DNA of 64,000 bases from Saccharopolyspora gloriosae (lineage in GTDB: Bacteria; Actinomycetota; Actinomycetes; Mycobacteriales; Pseudonocardiaceae). Within the stretch, counting starts at the first letter, position 1; each line of letters begins with the position of its first letter. Location: positions 5,767,501-5,831,500 of the forward strand of contig NZ_JACHIV010000001.1 in assembly GCF_014203325.1 (NCBI RefSeq). Reading direction: 5' to 3'. Below the pieces are notes generated by a model. It saw only the letters and a program-made list of their open reading frames with translations. It was not told the DNA's origin and searched no databases. This document shows positions 53,181 to 61,531 of this stretch, piece after piece. The position numbers and the translations under genes were made by a program.

Positions 53181-53258
53181 GTGCTGACGCGGAAGCGCAT
53201 CTCTTGCGCGAACTTTTTTTACGGGCGGACCGGGATTCCGACGCCCGTAGCCGTGTGA
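53181..53258 (+). CDS. leader peptide with a Phe-Phe-Tyr codon run (attenuator of chorismate mutase)
   Basis: A 25-codon frame starting GTG and ending TGA encodes MLTRKRISCANFFYGRTGIP followed by TPVAV. The T7 run at 53214-53220 is the Phe-Phe-Tyr codons, and the next gene downstream is chorismate mutase, the branch point to Phe and Tyr. Hairpins follow at 53221-53248, 53253-53266 and 53274-53302. This fits ribosome-mediated attenuation: stalling at FFY when charged tRNA-Phe or tRNA-Tyr is scarce would change folding. I recall a similar leader being described for csm in Corynebacterium glutamicum, but have not verified it. Confidence 0.75.
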   Translation: MLTRKRISCANFFYGRTGIPTPVAV

Positions 53259-53273
53259 GCGCACACCACTACG

Positions 53274-53302
53274 ACGCCCCGGAGTCCTCGGACTCGGGGC
53301 GT
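53274..53302 (+). terminator. attenuator terminator hairpin of chorismate mutase
   Basis: ACGCCCC-G-GAGTCC pairs with GGACTC-GGGGCGT (13 bp with one bulged G) and is followed by TTTCAC. It starts 15 bp after the leader peptide stop and 46 bp before the chorismate mutase ATG. An earlier stem ACGGGCG/CGCCCGT (53221-53248) lies inside the leader frame directly after the Tyr codon. Confidence 0.65.
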
Positions 53303-53347
53303 TTCACATGTCCGGTCCGGGGTGGGGGCCGATTCGGAGGACGAGTC

Positions 53348-53662
53348 ATGAACGCCGCTGTGGACGGTGACCAGCACCAGCCCGAACCGACCGACCCCGC
53401 GGACGCCGCGCGTCCGGCCACGGAGGTCATCTCCGGCTTCCGCGAGGAGATCGACTACCTCGACGCCGAGATCATGCGCCTGATCAAGCGCCGCGCCGAG
53501 GTCTCCCGGCAGGTCGGCGAGGCCAGGATGGCCGACGGCGGCCCCCGCATCGTCTACAACCGCGAGATGGACGTGCTCGCCCGCTACCGCGAACTCGGCC
53601 CGGAGGGCCGCGAACTCGCCATGATCCTCCTCCGCCTGGGCCGCGGCCGACTCGGACGCTGA
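53348..53662 (+). CDS. chorismate mutase, AroQ class
   Basis: 104 aa. EVISGFREEIDYLDAEIMRL, IKRRAEVSRQVGEARM and REMDVLARYRELGPEG show the conserved Arg, Lys, Asp and Glu positions of all-helical AroQ mutases, which turn chorismate into prephenate. It is the stand-alone short form, as in Mycobacterium and Corynebacterium, where it works with the DAHP synthase. ATG at 53348 follows GGAGGACGA. Preceded by the FFY leader. Confidence 0.88.
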   Translation: MNAAVDGDQHQPEPTDPADAARPATEVISGFREEIDYLDAEIMRLIKRRAEVSRQVGEARMADGGPRIVYNREMDVLARYRELGPEGRELAMILLRLGRGRLGR

Positions 53663-53720
53663 ACCGACCGCGAAGTCGCACACGACCTGACGTGCGAATT
53701 CAGGCTTTGAGCCTGCCCCG

Positions 53721-53980
53721 TGCCGTAGGCCGCGAAGCAAACCTGCCTCGCGGTCGAAGGCCGTGCCTCGCGGCGAAGCCGTGCAGTAGGCGGCGAAGCG
53801 AGCCTGCTTTGCGGCGAAGCCGTGCCTGTATGTGCGAAGCACATAGCCCACGTCCAAAAGCCGCCCACCAGCGGGTTCTCAGCGTTCTTCTCGCGAGGAC
53901 AGCTTTTTCCCTCGTGGCGGAGCCACTAGGGAAAAAGATCCCGCAGCGAGAAGGACGCTGAGGTTCCGCCACCCGACCAC
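53721..53980 (-). repeat. structured 3' element, copy F
   Basis: Read on the minus strand it begins about 31 bp after the stop of the SDR gene. Nested hairpin 53871-53969 with one G-U wobble in the outer stem and a perfect CTTTTTCCCT/AGGGAAAAAG inner stem, then TATGTGC-GAA-GCACATA, then about five mini-hairpins. It lies between two convergent genes. Confidence 0.85.
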
Positions 53981-54010
53981 CCAAGCAAAAAGAGCCGTGA
54001 AACCCCCACC

Positions 54011-54802
54011 TCAGTGAGCAGTCCAGCCGCCGTCCATGGGGAAGGAGGAACCGGTGACCGAGGCGGTGTTGGGTCCGCACAGCCAGTAGATGAGGTCTGC
54101 GACCTCGTCGGGTTCCACGAGGCGTTTGACGGGGGTCCGGGCCAGCAGGACGTCTTCGACCACTTGCTCTTCCGGGACCCGGTGCAGTTCGGCCTGCTCG
54201 GCCACTTGGCGCTCGACCAGCGGGGTGCGTACGAAGCCGGGGCAGATGCAGTTGGAGGTGACTCCGTACCCGGCCGCTTCGACGGCGATGGTCTTGGACA
54301 GGCCTTCCAGCCCGTGCTTGGCGGCCACGTAGGCGCTCTTGTACGGCGAGGCGCGCAGGCCGTGCACGGAGGAGATGTTGACGATGCGGCCCCAGCCGCG
54401 TTCGTACATCCCGGGCAGGGCCGCTCTGGCCAGGCGGAACGGGGTTTCCAACATCACCTTCACCAGTTTGGTGAAGGTCTCCGGCGGGAACTGGTGCACG
54501 GGTGCGACGTGTTGCAGGCCGGCGTTGTTGACGACGATGTCGGCGTGCTCGCCCAGCGGCGCCGCCGCGTCCGGGTCTTCCAGATCGACGATGCGGACTT
54601 CGGCGCCGATCTCTTCGGCGATCAGCTGCACGGCTTCGGCTTCGCGGTCGACGACGATGACGGTCGCGCCGCCTGCGGCGAGGCGGCGGGCGGCGGCGGT
54701 GCCGATGCCGCTGGCGGCGCCGGTGACGACCGCGCGCTTGCCGGCGAGGGAGTACGGGTCCGGGAGGCCAGGAGACGGGGAACCAGCCGGTCGATCACTC
54801 AT
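54011..54802 (-). CDS. 3-hydroxybutyrate dehydrogenase-like SDR
   Basis: 263 aa. Classical short-chain dehydrogenase: VVTGAASGIGTAAARRLAAG (NAD-binding), NNAG, and the catalytic Ser-Tyr-Lys in ISSVHGLRASPYKSAYVAAK. NNAGLQHVAPVHQFPPE and GFVRTPLVERQVAEQAE are typical of 3-hydroxybutyrate dehydrogenases, which oxidise 3-hydroxybutyrate to acetoacetate. The first about 15 residues are a Pro/Ser-rich tail. ATG at 54802. Confidence 0.85.
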   Translation of the reverse strand: MSDRPAGSPSPGLPDPYSLAGKRAVVTGAASGIGTAAARRLAAGGATVIVVDREAEAVQLIAEEIGAEVRIVDLEDPDAAAPLGEHADIVVNNAGLQHVAPVHQFPPETFTKLVKVMLETPFRLARAALPGMYERGWGRIVNISSVHGLRASPYKSAYVAAKHGLEGLSKTIAVEAAGYGVTSNCICPGFVRTPLVERQVAEQAELHRVPEEQVVEDVLLARTPVKRLVEPDEVADLIYWLCGPNTASVTGSSFPMDGGWTAH

Positions 54803-54962
54803 AGCCTGAGAACCTATGCGTGATGCCGATCTCAATCCAGTGGATCGGCACAACCGCTTTCGAGGCCTGCGGCACAACCCCAGCTCGGCGGCGAACTTGC
54901 CCGGCGGGGCCTCAGGGGAATCACCCATACCGGACGGGAGCGGGACAGGGCAGACTGGAGGC

Positions 54963-55283
54963 ATGGGTGCACTCATCGGGATCGTCGCATTGCTCGTGAC
55001 CTTGGTGGCGGTCGTCGCCGCCGTCGGGCACGGCGCTTATTTGGGGATGCTGACCTCGGCGGCGAAGAAGCGGCCCGGCGGTCAGCCCGTGGTCGACTTC
55101 GCGCGCAAGCGGCTGCCCGTCGCGGGCGCGACGGTGGGCGTCACGCTGCTGGCCCTGCTGATCTCCACCGGGACGAGCGTGGGCGCGGACGTGTTCGCGA
55201 TCCTGCTCGGCGCCGGTGGTGGCGCGGCGTCGCTCAAGGCGTTGCAGACCAGCCAGTCGAAGTTCCGCAACAACGACTACTGA
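54963..55283 (+). CDS. small two-helix membrane protein, unknown
   Basis: 106 aa. Two hydrophobic helices (IGIVALLVTLVAVVAAVGHG and VAGATVGVTLLALLISTGTS) separated by a basic loop, then a Gly-rich helix and KALQTSQSKFRNNDY. No family recognised. ATG at 54963 is immediately preceded by GGAGGC, a tight spacing. Confidence 0.6.
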   Translation: MGALIGIVALLVTLVAVVAAVGHGAYLGMLTSAAKKRPGGQPVVDFARKRLPVAGATVGVTLLALLISTGTSVGADVFAILLGAGGGAASLKALQTSQSKFRNNDY

Positions 55284-55488
55284 GCCGCGCGGACCGTTCC
55301 GCCGCCGGGCGCGGTCCGCTCCGACCAGGAGCGGGCCGCCGTCCGGAGTCGAACTCACCTCGATCGGCTCCACCGCGATTTCGCAAGATGAAATCCGCGA
55401 AGGCCCGTAGCTCGTTCGGGCGATCCTCGCCGCAATCACCGCCTCGTGTGACGCGCGGGACGGGCGATGCTGCCTAGCCTCCCCGACC

Positions 55489-56634
55489 ATGACCCTTTCG
55501 GCGGTGCCGCGTCCGGCGGCGCCCTCCGCGCCGGCGTCGGCCGGTGCTCCGGCCGCTGATCGCCCCGGCCCGTCGTGGCCCGCGCAGGATCCGGCCGGTG
55601 CGGACCGGAGCATCAGCTGGAGCGGCTTGATCGAGCAGCCCGCTCCGGGCGCGGGACCCCACCGGATCCGGGCCGTGAGCGCCTGCACCGCGGACACCGG
55701 CAGGCACGACCCGTTCGACTTCACCGGCACCGGTGCGCTGCCCGCGCTCAGATCGGTCGTCCCGGTGAGCTCCGCCGAACCGTCCCCCGAGGGCGCCGAT
55801 GATCTTCCCGGTGCGGACCCGTTCAGCGACACGACGCCGGTGGGCGGGCTGCACAAGTTCGACCTCGGCATGGTGCCCGCCTCCGTCACGCCCCCGCGCT
55901 CGTCGCGGCGCGCCGCGTGGTTCGCGGTGGCGTCCTCCGGTGCCGCGTTCGGCGGCCTGCTGCTGGTCGCGACCACGCTGGTGGGGCCGACCACGTCGAT
56001 CGAGGGCCTGCAGCTGCCCGGGATGCCGCGCGCGACGCACTTCCCCGCTCCCGCCCCGGAACGCGTGATCGCCGGACCGTCCGCGCCCGCCGAGCCGTCA
56101 CCCACGTCGGCGCCCGGCCACCCGCCGCGGCCGGCGGGAGCACCGCTGCCGCCCCCGTTCCCGCACCTGCCACCAGCCCCCGCGGAGCGACCGGCCGCCG
56201 TCGCGGCACCGGAGTCCTCCGCCGCGCCGGCTCCCGCACCCGAACCGCCGGGAGCGGCGGCACCGGAGCAGTCGTCGACCGTGCCGTCGCCGTCCCCGTC
56301 GATCAGCTATCGCGGGGAGCTGCTGACGCTGACCGACCCGCGGACGGTGGCGGCGCGCTCCGGGAACTACTTCGCGGCGGTGCGCGGCGGCGACCTCCGA
56401 GCGGCGTACGCGATGACGACGGGGCGCCTGCACGACGGCGGCTTCGCGGCGTTCGCCGCTCCGTACCGCGACGCCGCGTCGATCGAGGTGCTCGACGTGT
56501 CCGCCTCCTCGTCGAGCACGGTGACCACGCTGCGCATCACCGGGGCCGACGGCGCGGTGTCGCAGCAGCAACGGCGCTTGCGCTTCACCTCGGGCGACGA
56601 CCCGCGGATCTACGCCGACGACGCCGTGACCTGA
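55489..56634 (+). CDS. single-pass membrane protein with Pro-rich linker and possible NTF2-like end
   Basis: 381 aa. The first 140 residues are cytoplasmic and disordered, then one membrane helix (AAWFAVASSGAAFGGLLLVA) at about 144-163, a 100-residue Pro/Ala-rich linker outside, and about 100 residues at the C-terminus (ARSGNYFAAVRGGDLRAAYA) resembling the start of an NTF2-like fold. Function unknown. A TAGCCT box just upstream would give a near-leaderless mRNA from ATG 55489. Confidence 0.6.
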   Translation: MTLSAVPRPAAPSAPASAGAPAADRPGPSWPAQDPAGADRSISWSGLIEQPAPGAGPHRIRAVSACTADTGRHDPFDFTGTGALPALRSVVPVSSAEPSPEGADDLPGADPFSDTTPVGGLHKFDLGMVPASVTPPRSSRRAAWFAVASSGAAFGGLLLVATTLVGPTTSIEGLQLPGMPRATHFPAPAPERVIAGPSAPAEPSPTSAPGHPPRPAGAPLPPPFPHLPPAPAERPAAVAAPESSAAPAPAPEPPGAAAPEQSSTVPSPSPSISYRGELLTLTDPRTVAARSGNYFAAVRGGDLRAAYAMTTGRLHDGGFAAFAAPYRDAASIEVLDVSASSSSTVTTLRITGADGAVSQQQRRLRFTSGDDPRIYADDAVT

Positions 56635-56776
56635 TCAGCAGAGCTACTACCCGGAGTGATCGGTTGGGCTGTTCGAGGCGTTCGCCCAGCCGGGCCCAAT
56701 CCCTTTCAGGTGAAGTCGCACTAAGAACCACCCGGGCACGCTCAGTGAGGAGTAGGAGTGCATCCAGAGCCGCCGT

Positions 56777-57802
56777 GTGACACCCGATCCGGCTACGCAG
56801 GACTGGCACTCGGTCGGCCTCGACCCGAAGGAGGCTCGGCGAACCGAGATGCGGCACCGAAACCCCACCCCGAGGGGAAGCCGTCACACGGACCAGGACG
56901 AACCGCAGGACACCGCAACGCGCACCGACCGGTCCCCGGAATCCGCCGCGCTCCCGCCGACGACGTGGCTCCCGTGGCGCTGGACCGGGCGGCACGAGCA
57001 GTGCCGATGTCACGCCGAACGCGCCGCGGACGAGTCGAGCGCCGTCACCGCGAAGGACAAGGACACCGAACCACTCGTCCTGCGCCCCGTCTTCATCGAA
57101 CCGAGCCTGTCCGACCGGACCACCATCCCGGGTTACGGCACCGTCGCGGAACTGGTGCGGCGCAAGCCGAAACCGCTCTGGTTCGCACCGCAACCGCTGC
57201 GGTTGAGCGCGGAGGAATCGGCCCGCACCGAGCAGCTCGTCAACGACCTGCTCGACACCGACGAACCGAGCTTCACCCGGCCGGAATCACCGGCTGCCCG
57301 CGTCCTGGTCGGCACGCTGTGCACCGCGCTGATGGTCGGAGCGGCGGTCGCGACGGCCACGCTCACCGGGGGCGTTCCGCCCGGCGACGACGGCACCGCG
57401 CGCTCCCCTGGGCCGGAGGCGTTCGCGCCCGGCCTCGCCGTCGAAGCGGAACGACCGGCCCACCCGGCGGCGGCGCTGATCGACCCGGCGGCGGGCAGCG
57501 AACGCGCCGCGGTGGCGGCGGCCCGCGAGTTCTACCGCCGCCTGGACCGCTCCCCGGAGCTCGCCGAGCGACGACTGCTGGCGGACGTGCCCACCAGCGG
57601 CCGCGCCCCTTGGCGGGACGTGACCCGGGTGCGACCGCTGCGGGTGCGCGCGGACTCCGCGCACCAGGTGCTGGCCACCGTCGAGGTCGCGCACCGGGAC
57701 GGCTCGCGATCGGTGCTGCGCCAGCGGCTCGGCCTCGGCGCGACCGGCCGACCGGACCGGATCGGAGTGGAAACGCTGTCGCTGCAGCACTTCCCCCGCT
57801 GA
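56777..57802 (+). CDS. single-pass membrane protein, unknown
   Basis: 341 aa. A long hydrophilic N-terminal region contains a CRCHAER segment and YGTVAELVRRKPKPLWFAPQ; one membrane helix lies at about 177-199 (VLVGTLCTALMVGAAVATAT). The extracellular part is about 140 residues with AREFYRRLDRSPELAERRLL and a beta-rich end. Layout resembles the preceding gene, so they may be functional partners. The start is uncertain: GTG 56777 has a weak ribosome site. Confidence 0.5.
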   Translation: MTPDPATQDWHSVGLDPKEARRTEMRHRNPTPRGSRHTDQDEPQDTATRTDRSPESAALPPTTWLPWRWTGRHEQCRCHAERAADESSAVTAKDKDTEPLVLRPVFIEPSLSDRTTIPGYGTVAELVRRKPKPLWFAPQPLRLSAEESARTEQLVNDLLDTDEPSFTRPESPAARVLVGTLCTALMVGAAVATATLTGGVPPGDDGTARSPGPEAFAPGLAVEAERPAHPAAALIDPAAGSERAAVAAAREFYRRLDRSPELAERRLLADVPTSGRAPWRDVTRVRPLRVRADSAHQVLATVEVAHRDGSRSVLRQRLGLGATGRPDRIGVETLSLQHFPR

Positions 57803-58293
57803 CGGCGCTTCCCGGCGGCGGGCGTACCGTCGAGGTGGCAATCACAACAATGCGACAACGACGTTCCGACGTCCGTCGCCGCCGAGTCCGCTGCCGGGTC
57901 CGTTCCGGCACGAACCGGACACCGGCCGCACGCGCGGTGCCGGTGCGGGCACGCTCCGCCGCCGAATCGAGCGCTCCACGTGTGGACTGCGGAAACACTT
58001 CGGGCGGCAGGAGCGATCAGACCTACGACGGCAGCTCGCAGGACGCCGCAGGAGATCGGTACCGCCGATCTCACGACTTCGGGTCTACGGCGCGAAGGCG
58101 TCGGCTAGGCTGCCGTACCGCGGCCAGTTACGGCCCCCGGCCGAACCGGGTCGCGCTGAACGAACGTGTTACTTGTCGGAGGGCCGAACCGGTCCGCTCA
58201 AAACGCCGATGCCCGACGGGGCGGTGCCGATCCGGAAGTGTCCGGGTGGAATCCGCGCCGAGCGGGCATCGATAGCAGTACGGGGAGACGTCG
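57803..58293. promoter_or_regulatory. regulatory gap before the kinase pair with a 21-bp palindrome
   Basis: GAGATCGG-TACCG-CCGATCTC (58052-58072) is a perfect 8-bp inverted repeat. A TAGGCT box near 58106 could be a -10 element, giving a leader of about 180 nt for the first kinase. No gene seen in the gap. Confidence 0.4.
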
Positions 58294-59760
58294 GTGAGCG
58301 ACGAAGGTCGCCTGGTCGCCGGACGCTACCGAGTGCAGCGACGCATCGGCAGTGGCGCGATGGGCGTGGTGTGGGAATGCATTGACGAACGCCTGCATCG
58401 CACTGTCGCGGTCAAGCAGTTGTTGCTGCAGCCCGGATTGGACCCGGGTGAGGCCGAGGAAGCGCGGCAGCGGGCAATGCGGGAAGGCCGCATCGCGGCG
58501 CGCCTGCAGCACCAGCACGCGATCTCGGTCTACGACGTAGCCGAGGACGAAGGCCAGCCAGTGCTGGTCATGGAGTACCTGCCCTCCACCAGCCTGGCGG
58601 CGATGATGTCCGACCACGGGCCGTTGCCGCCTCGGGAGGTGGCTCGAATCGGTGCTCAGGCGGCAGCCGCGCTCGGTGCCGCGCACGCGGCGGGAGTGGT
58701 GCACCGCGACATCAAGCCGGGCAACATCCTGCTCGGCGACAACGGCACGGTGAAGATCACCGACTTCGGCATCTCACGCGCCCAGGGCGACGTGCAGGTG
58801 ACGAAGACGGGGATGCTGGCGGGCACGCCCGCCTACCTGTCGCCGGACGTCGCGATGGGCCAGGAGCCCTCCGGTGCCTCCGACGTGTTCTCGCTGGGCG
58901 CGACGCTCTACGCCGCGATCGAGGGCAGGCCGCCGTTCGGCTTGAACGAGAACACGCTGGCGCTGCTGCACTCGGTGGCCGCGGGCCGCATCGAACCGCC
59001 GCAGCAGTCCGGCGCGATGGCCCAGCCGCTGATGGCGATGATGCAGGTGCGCGTCGAGGACCGGCCGGACATGGCTCAGGTCCGGGAGATGCTGCTGGCG
59101 GTCGCCGACGGCAACGCGGTCACCTCGGTGCCCACGATGGCCGCGCCGATCCCGCCCGCGATCAGCCCGGAGCACGGCGGCAGCAGGCCGGACCTGCAGC
59201 CGACCAGCGTCGTCGGGCACGACTACGGCAACGGCACCGCCTACTACGACGAGGATCCGTACGGCGCGCAGGACTCCAATCCGCGCACCGCGTACCTGGG
59301 TGGTGCGGATCCGCGCAGCGACGTGGCGCTGGAGGACCGGCCGAGGCGCAGCAAGCGCCCGGTGGTGATCTCCGGCATCGCGCTGGCCGCGGCGGCCGTG
59401 GTCGCGGTGCTGGTGACGTCGGCGTTCCTCAGCGGCGGCAACGACCCGGGGCCGACCGGCAACCAGACCGGGACCAGCGAGCAACCGCAGATCCCGGTTC
59501 CGCCGCCGCAGACCACGGCGTCCTCGGAGAGCCAGACCTACGAGGAGGAGACCACCTCGGAGGAGACCTCCAGCCCCACGACGTCCTCGCAGCCGTCGTC
59601 GCAGCCGTCGACGACGGAGCAGCCGACCTCGACGCAGTCGGAGCCGACCGAGACGTCCGACGACAGCGACGACCAGCCGACCTCCACTCAGGAGACCGGC
59701 GCGAGCGAGACGAACTCGCCGCAATCGGGCAACGTCACCGCGTACCGGCTTCCGGGCTGA
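58294..59760 (+). CDS. receptor-type Ser/Thr protein kinase
   Basis: 488 aa. Complete Hanks-type kinase domain at residues 8-270: GSGAMGVVWECID (Gly loop), TVAVKQLLL (ATP Lys), VVHRDIKPGNILL (catalytic loop), ITDFGISRA and GTPAYLSPDVA. A juxtamembrane linker precedes one helix (VVISGIALAAAAVVAVLVTS) at about 353-375. The external tail is Ser/Thr/Gln/Glu-rich with no PASTA or other domain. GTG at 58294 follows GGGGAG. Confidence 0.92.
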   Translation: MSDEGRLVAGRYRVQRRIGSGAMGVVWECIDERLHRTVAVKQLLLQPGLDPGEAEEARQRAMREGRIAARLQHQHAISVYDVAEDEGQPVLVMEYLPSTSLAAMMSDHGPLPPREVARIGAQAAAALGAAHAAGVVHRDIKPGNILLGDNGTVKITDFGISRAQGDVQVTKTGMLAGTPAYLSPDVAMGQEPSGASDVFSLGATLYAAIEGRPPFGLNENTLALLHSVAAGRIEPPQQSGAMAQPLMAMMQVRVEDRPDMAQVREMLLAVADGNAVTSVPTMAAPIPPAISPEHGGSRPDLQPTSVVGHDYGNGTAYYDEDPYGAQDSNPRTAYLGGADPRSDVALEDRPRRSKRPVVISGIALAAAAVVAVLVTSAFLSGGNDPGPTGNQTGTSEQPQIPVPPPQTTASSESQTYEEETTSEETSSPTTSSQPSSQPSTTEQPTSTQSEPTETSDDSDDQPTSTQETGASETNSPQSGNVTAYRLPG

Positions 59761-59782
59761 CCGGCCCAGGTGGGGTCGTTCT

Positions 59783-59826
59783 CCGGGCCGGGGACGGGCA
59801 TCTGCGGATGCGCGTCCCCGGCCCGG
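59783..59826 (+). terminator. terminator between the two kinase genes
   Basis: CCGGGCCGGGGACG pairs with CGTCCCCGGCCCGG, a perfect 14-bp stem with a 16-nt loop, 23 bp after the first kinase stop. The second kinase is therefore probably transcribed at least partly from its own promoter. Confidence 0.65.
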
Positions 59827-59966
59827 TGCGTTTCGCCCGGGTCGGTTCGCGCACCCGGACCTAGTGCGTTCGGCAGTCACCGCACCAGTAACGTGAACCC
59901 GATGAGCACGAGCCGGTCCGGGGGGCCCGGTCTAAGCCGCCACCACTGCAGCATCAGGAGAGACCT

Positions 59967-61529
59967 GTGAGCGCCGAGGGCCGTTTGATCACGGGCCGTT
60001 ACCGGTTGGAAAAGCGCATCGGCAGCGGCGCCATGGGAATCGTGTGGCGCGCGGTCGACGAGCGGCTGCACCGCACGGTTGCGGTCAAGCAGCTGCTGCT
60101 CCAGCCCGGTTACACCGATGAGGAGACCGAGGAGGCGCGCCAGCGCTCGATGCGCGAGGGCCGCATCGCCGCCCGGTTGCAGCACCAGAACGCCATCGTG
60201 GTCTTCGACGTGGCCGAGGACGAGGGCCAGCCGGTGCTCGTCATGGAGTACCTGCCGTCGCAGAGCCTGGCGACCGTGCTCAGCGAGCAGGGCGTGCTGC
60301 CCCCGCAGTCCGTGGCGCGGATCGGTTCGCAGGTCGCGGGCGCGCTCGCGGCGGCGCACATGGCGGGCATCGTGCACCGCGACCTCAAGCCGGGCAACAT
60401 CCTGCTCGGCGACAACGGCATCGCGAAGATCACCGACTTCGGCATCTCCCGCGCCATAGGCGATGTCGCGGTGACCAAGAGCGGCATCCTCGCCGGCACC
60501 CCCGCCTACCTGTCCCCCGAGGTGGCGCTGGGCCGCGACCCGGCTCCCGCCTCCGACGTGTTCTCGCTGGGCGCCACGCTGTACGCGGCGGTGGAGGGCG
60601 AGCCCCCGTTCGGCACGGACGAGAACGCGATCAGCCTGCTGCACCGGGTGGCGCGCGGCCAGGTGGAACCGCCGCGCCAGGCGGGGCCGCTGGCCCCGGC
60701 GCTGATGCAGCTGCTGCTGCCGGACCCGGTGGACCGGCCGACGATGGCGCAGACCAGGAGCATGCTGCTCGCGGTGGCGGAAGGACGACCGCTGCCCGGC
60801 GGGTCGACGCCGTCCTCCGGCTGGCAGCGCCCGGCCGCGGCGCCGCAGCAGGGCAGGCAGCGGGAGGCCCCGGCGACCCGGGTGGGCGCCCCGGTGCCCG
60901 CGGGCTCCGGCAATCCCCCGACCCAGGTGGGTCAGCCCGCGGTGGCCGAACCGGCCGGTGGCGGTTCCTCGTCGCGCAAGGCGGTGCTGCTGTGGGCGGC
61001 GGCGCTGCTGGTCGCGGTGCTGGTGGGCGTGCTGACCGCGAGCGCGTTCGGCTCCGGTTCGGATCAGCCCAAGCAGTCGCAGCCGACTCCGATCGCCTCT
61101 CCCCCCTCTCCCGAGCCGGTGACGACGACGGCGCCGCCGACGACCTCCGCGCCGACGTCCTCGGCTTCGCCGACGACGAGCAGCACGTCCAGCTCGGCCA
61201 CCTCCAGCAAGGAGGACGACGACGAGCAGCCGTCGAAGGACGAGATCGAGGACGTCGTGAAGACGTACTACTCCTCGGTGCCGGACGACCTGGACAAGTC
61301 CTGGTCGCTGCTGGGGCCGGGGTTGCAGTCGGTCGGCAAGGACACCTACAAGGCGTTCTGGCAGTCGATCGACGACGTGAAGATCGTGTCCGGCCCCAAG
61401 TCCGCGGGGTCGAAGGTGCTGGTGGTCCTGCAGTTCGAGAAGGACGGCAAGACCAGCAAGGAGCGCCACGTGCTCGGCATGGTCGCCCGGGACGGCAAAG
61501 CGCTGATCAACAGCGATTCCCGGATGTGA
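59967..61529 (+). CDS. receptor-type Ser/Thr protein kinase with extracellular NTF2-like domain
   Basis: 520 aa. Paralogue of the preceding kinase: GSGAMGIVWRAVD, TVAVKQLLL, IVHRDLKPGNILL, ITDFGISRA and GTPAYLSPEVA, with high identity across the domain. A Pro/Gln-rich linker and one helix (AVLLWAAALLVAVLVGVLTA) at about 338-362 follow. Outside, a Ser/Thr linker leads to about 95 residues (DEIEDVVKTYYSSVPDDLDK, then FWQSIDDVKIVSGPK) that look like an NTF2-like sensor domain. GTG at 59967 follows AGGAGAGAC. Confidence 0.92.
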   Translation: MSAEGRLITGRYRLEKRIGSGAMGIVWRAVDERLHRTVAVKQLLLQPGYTDEETEEARQRSMREGRIAARLQHQNAIVVFDVAEDEGQPVLVMEYLPSQSLATVLSEQGVLPPQSVARIGSQVAGALAAAHMAGIVHRDLKPGNILLGDNGIAKITDFGISRAIGDVAVTKSGILAGTPAYLSPEVALGRDPAPASDVFSLGATLYAAVEGEPPFGTDENAISLLHRVARGQVEPPRQAGPLAPALMQLLLPDPVDRPTMAQTRSMLLAVAEGRPLPGGSTPSSGWQRPAAAPQQGRQREAPATRVGAPVPAGSGNPPTQVGQPAVAEPAGGGSSSRKAVLLWAAALLVAVLVGVLTASAFGSGSDQPKQSQPTPIASPPSPEPVTTTAPPTTSAPTSSASPTTSSTSSSATSSKEDDDEQPSKDEIEDVVKTYYSSVPDDLDKSWSLLGPGLQSVGKDTYKAFWQSIDDVKIVSGPKSAGSKVLVVLQFEKDGKTSKERHVLGMVARDGKALINSDSRM

Positions 61530-61531
61530 GC

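Noticed and set aside
53214-53220. The T7 run as a terminator tail for a plus-strand transcript
   Set aside because: There is no strong hairpin just upstream of it; the run instead reads as Phe-Phe-Tyr codons in an open leader frame before chorismate mutase.
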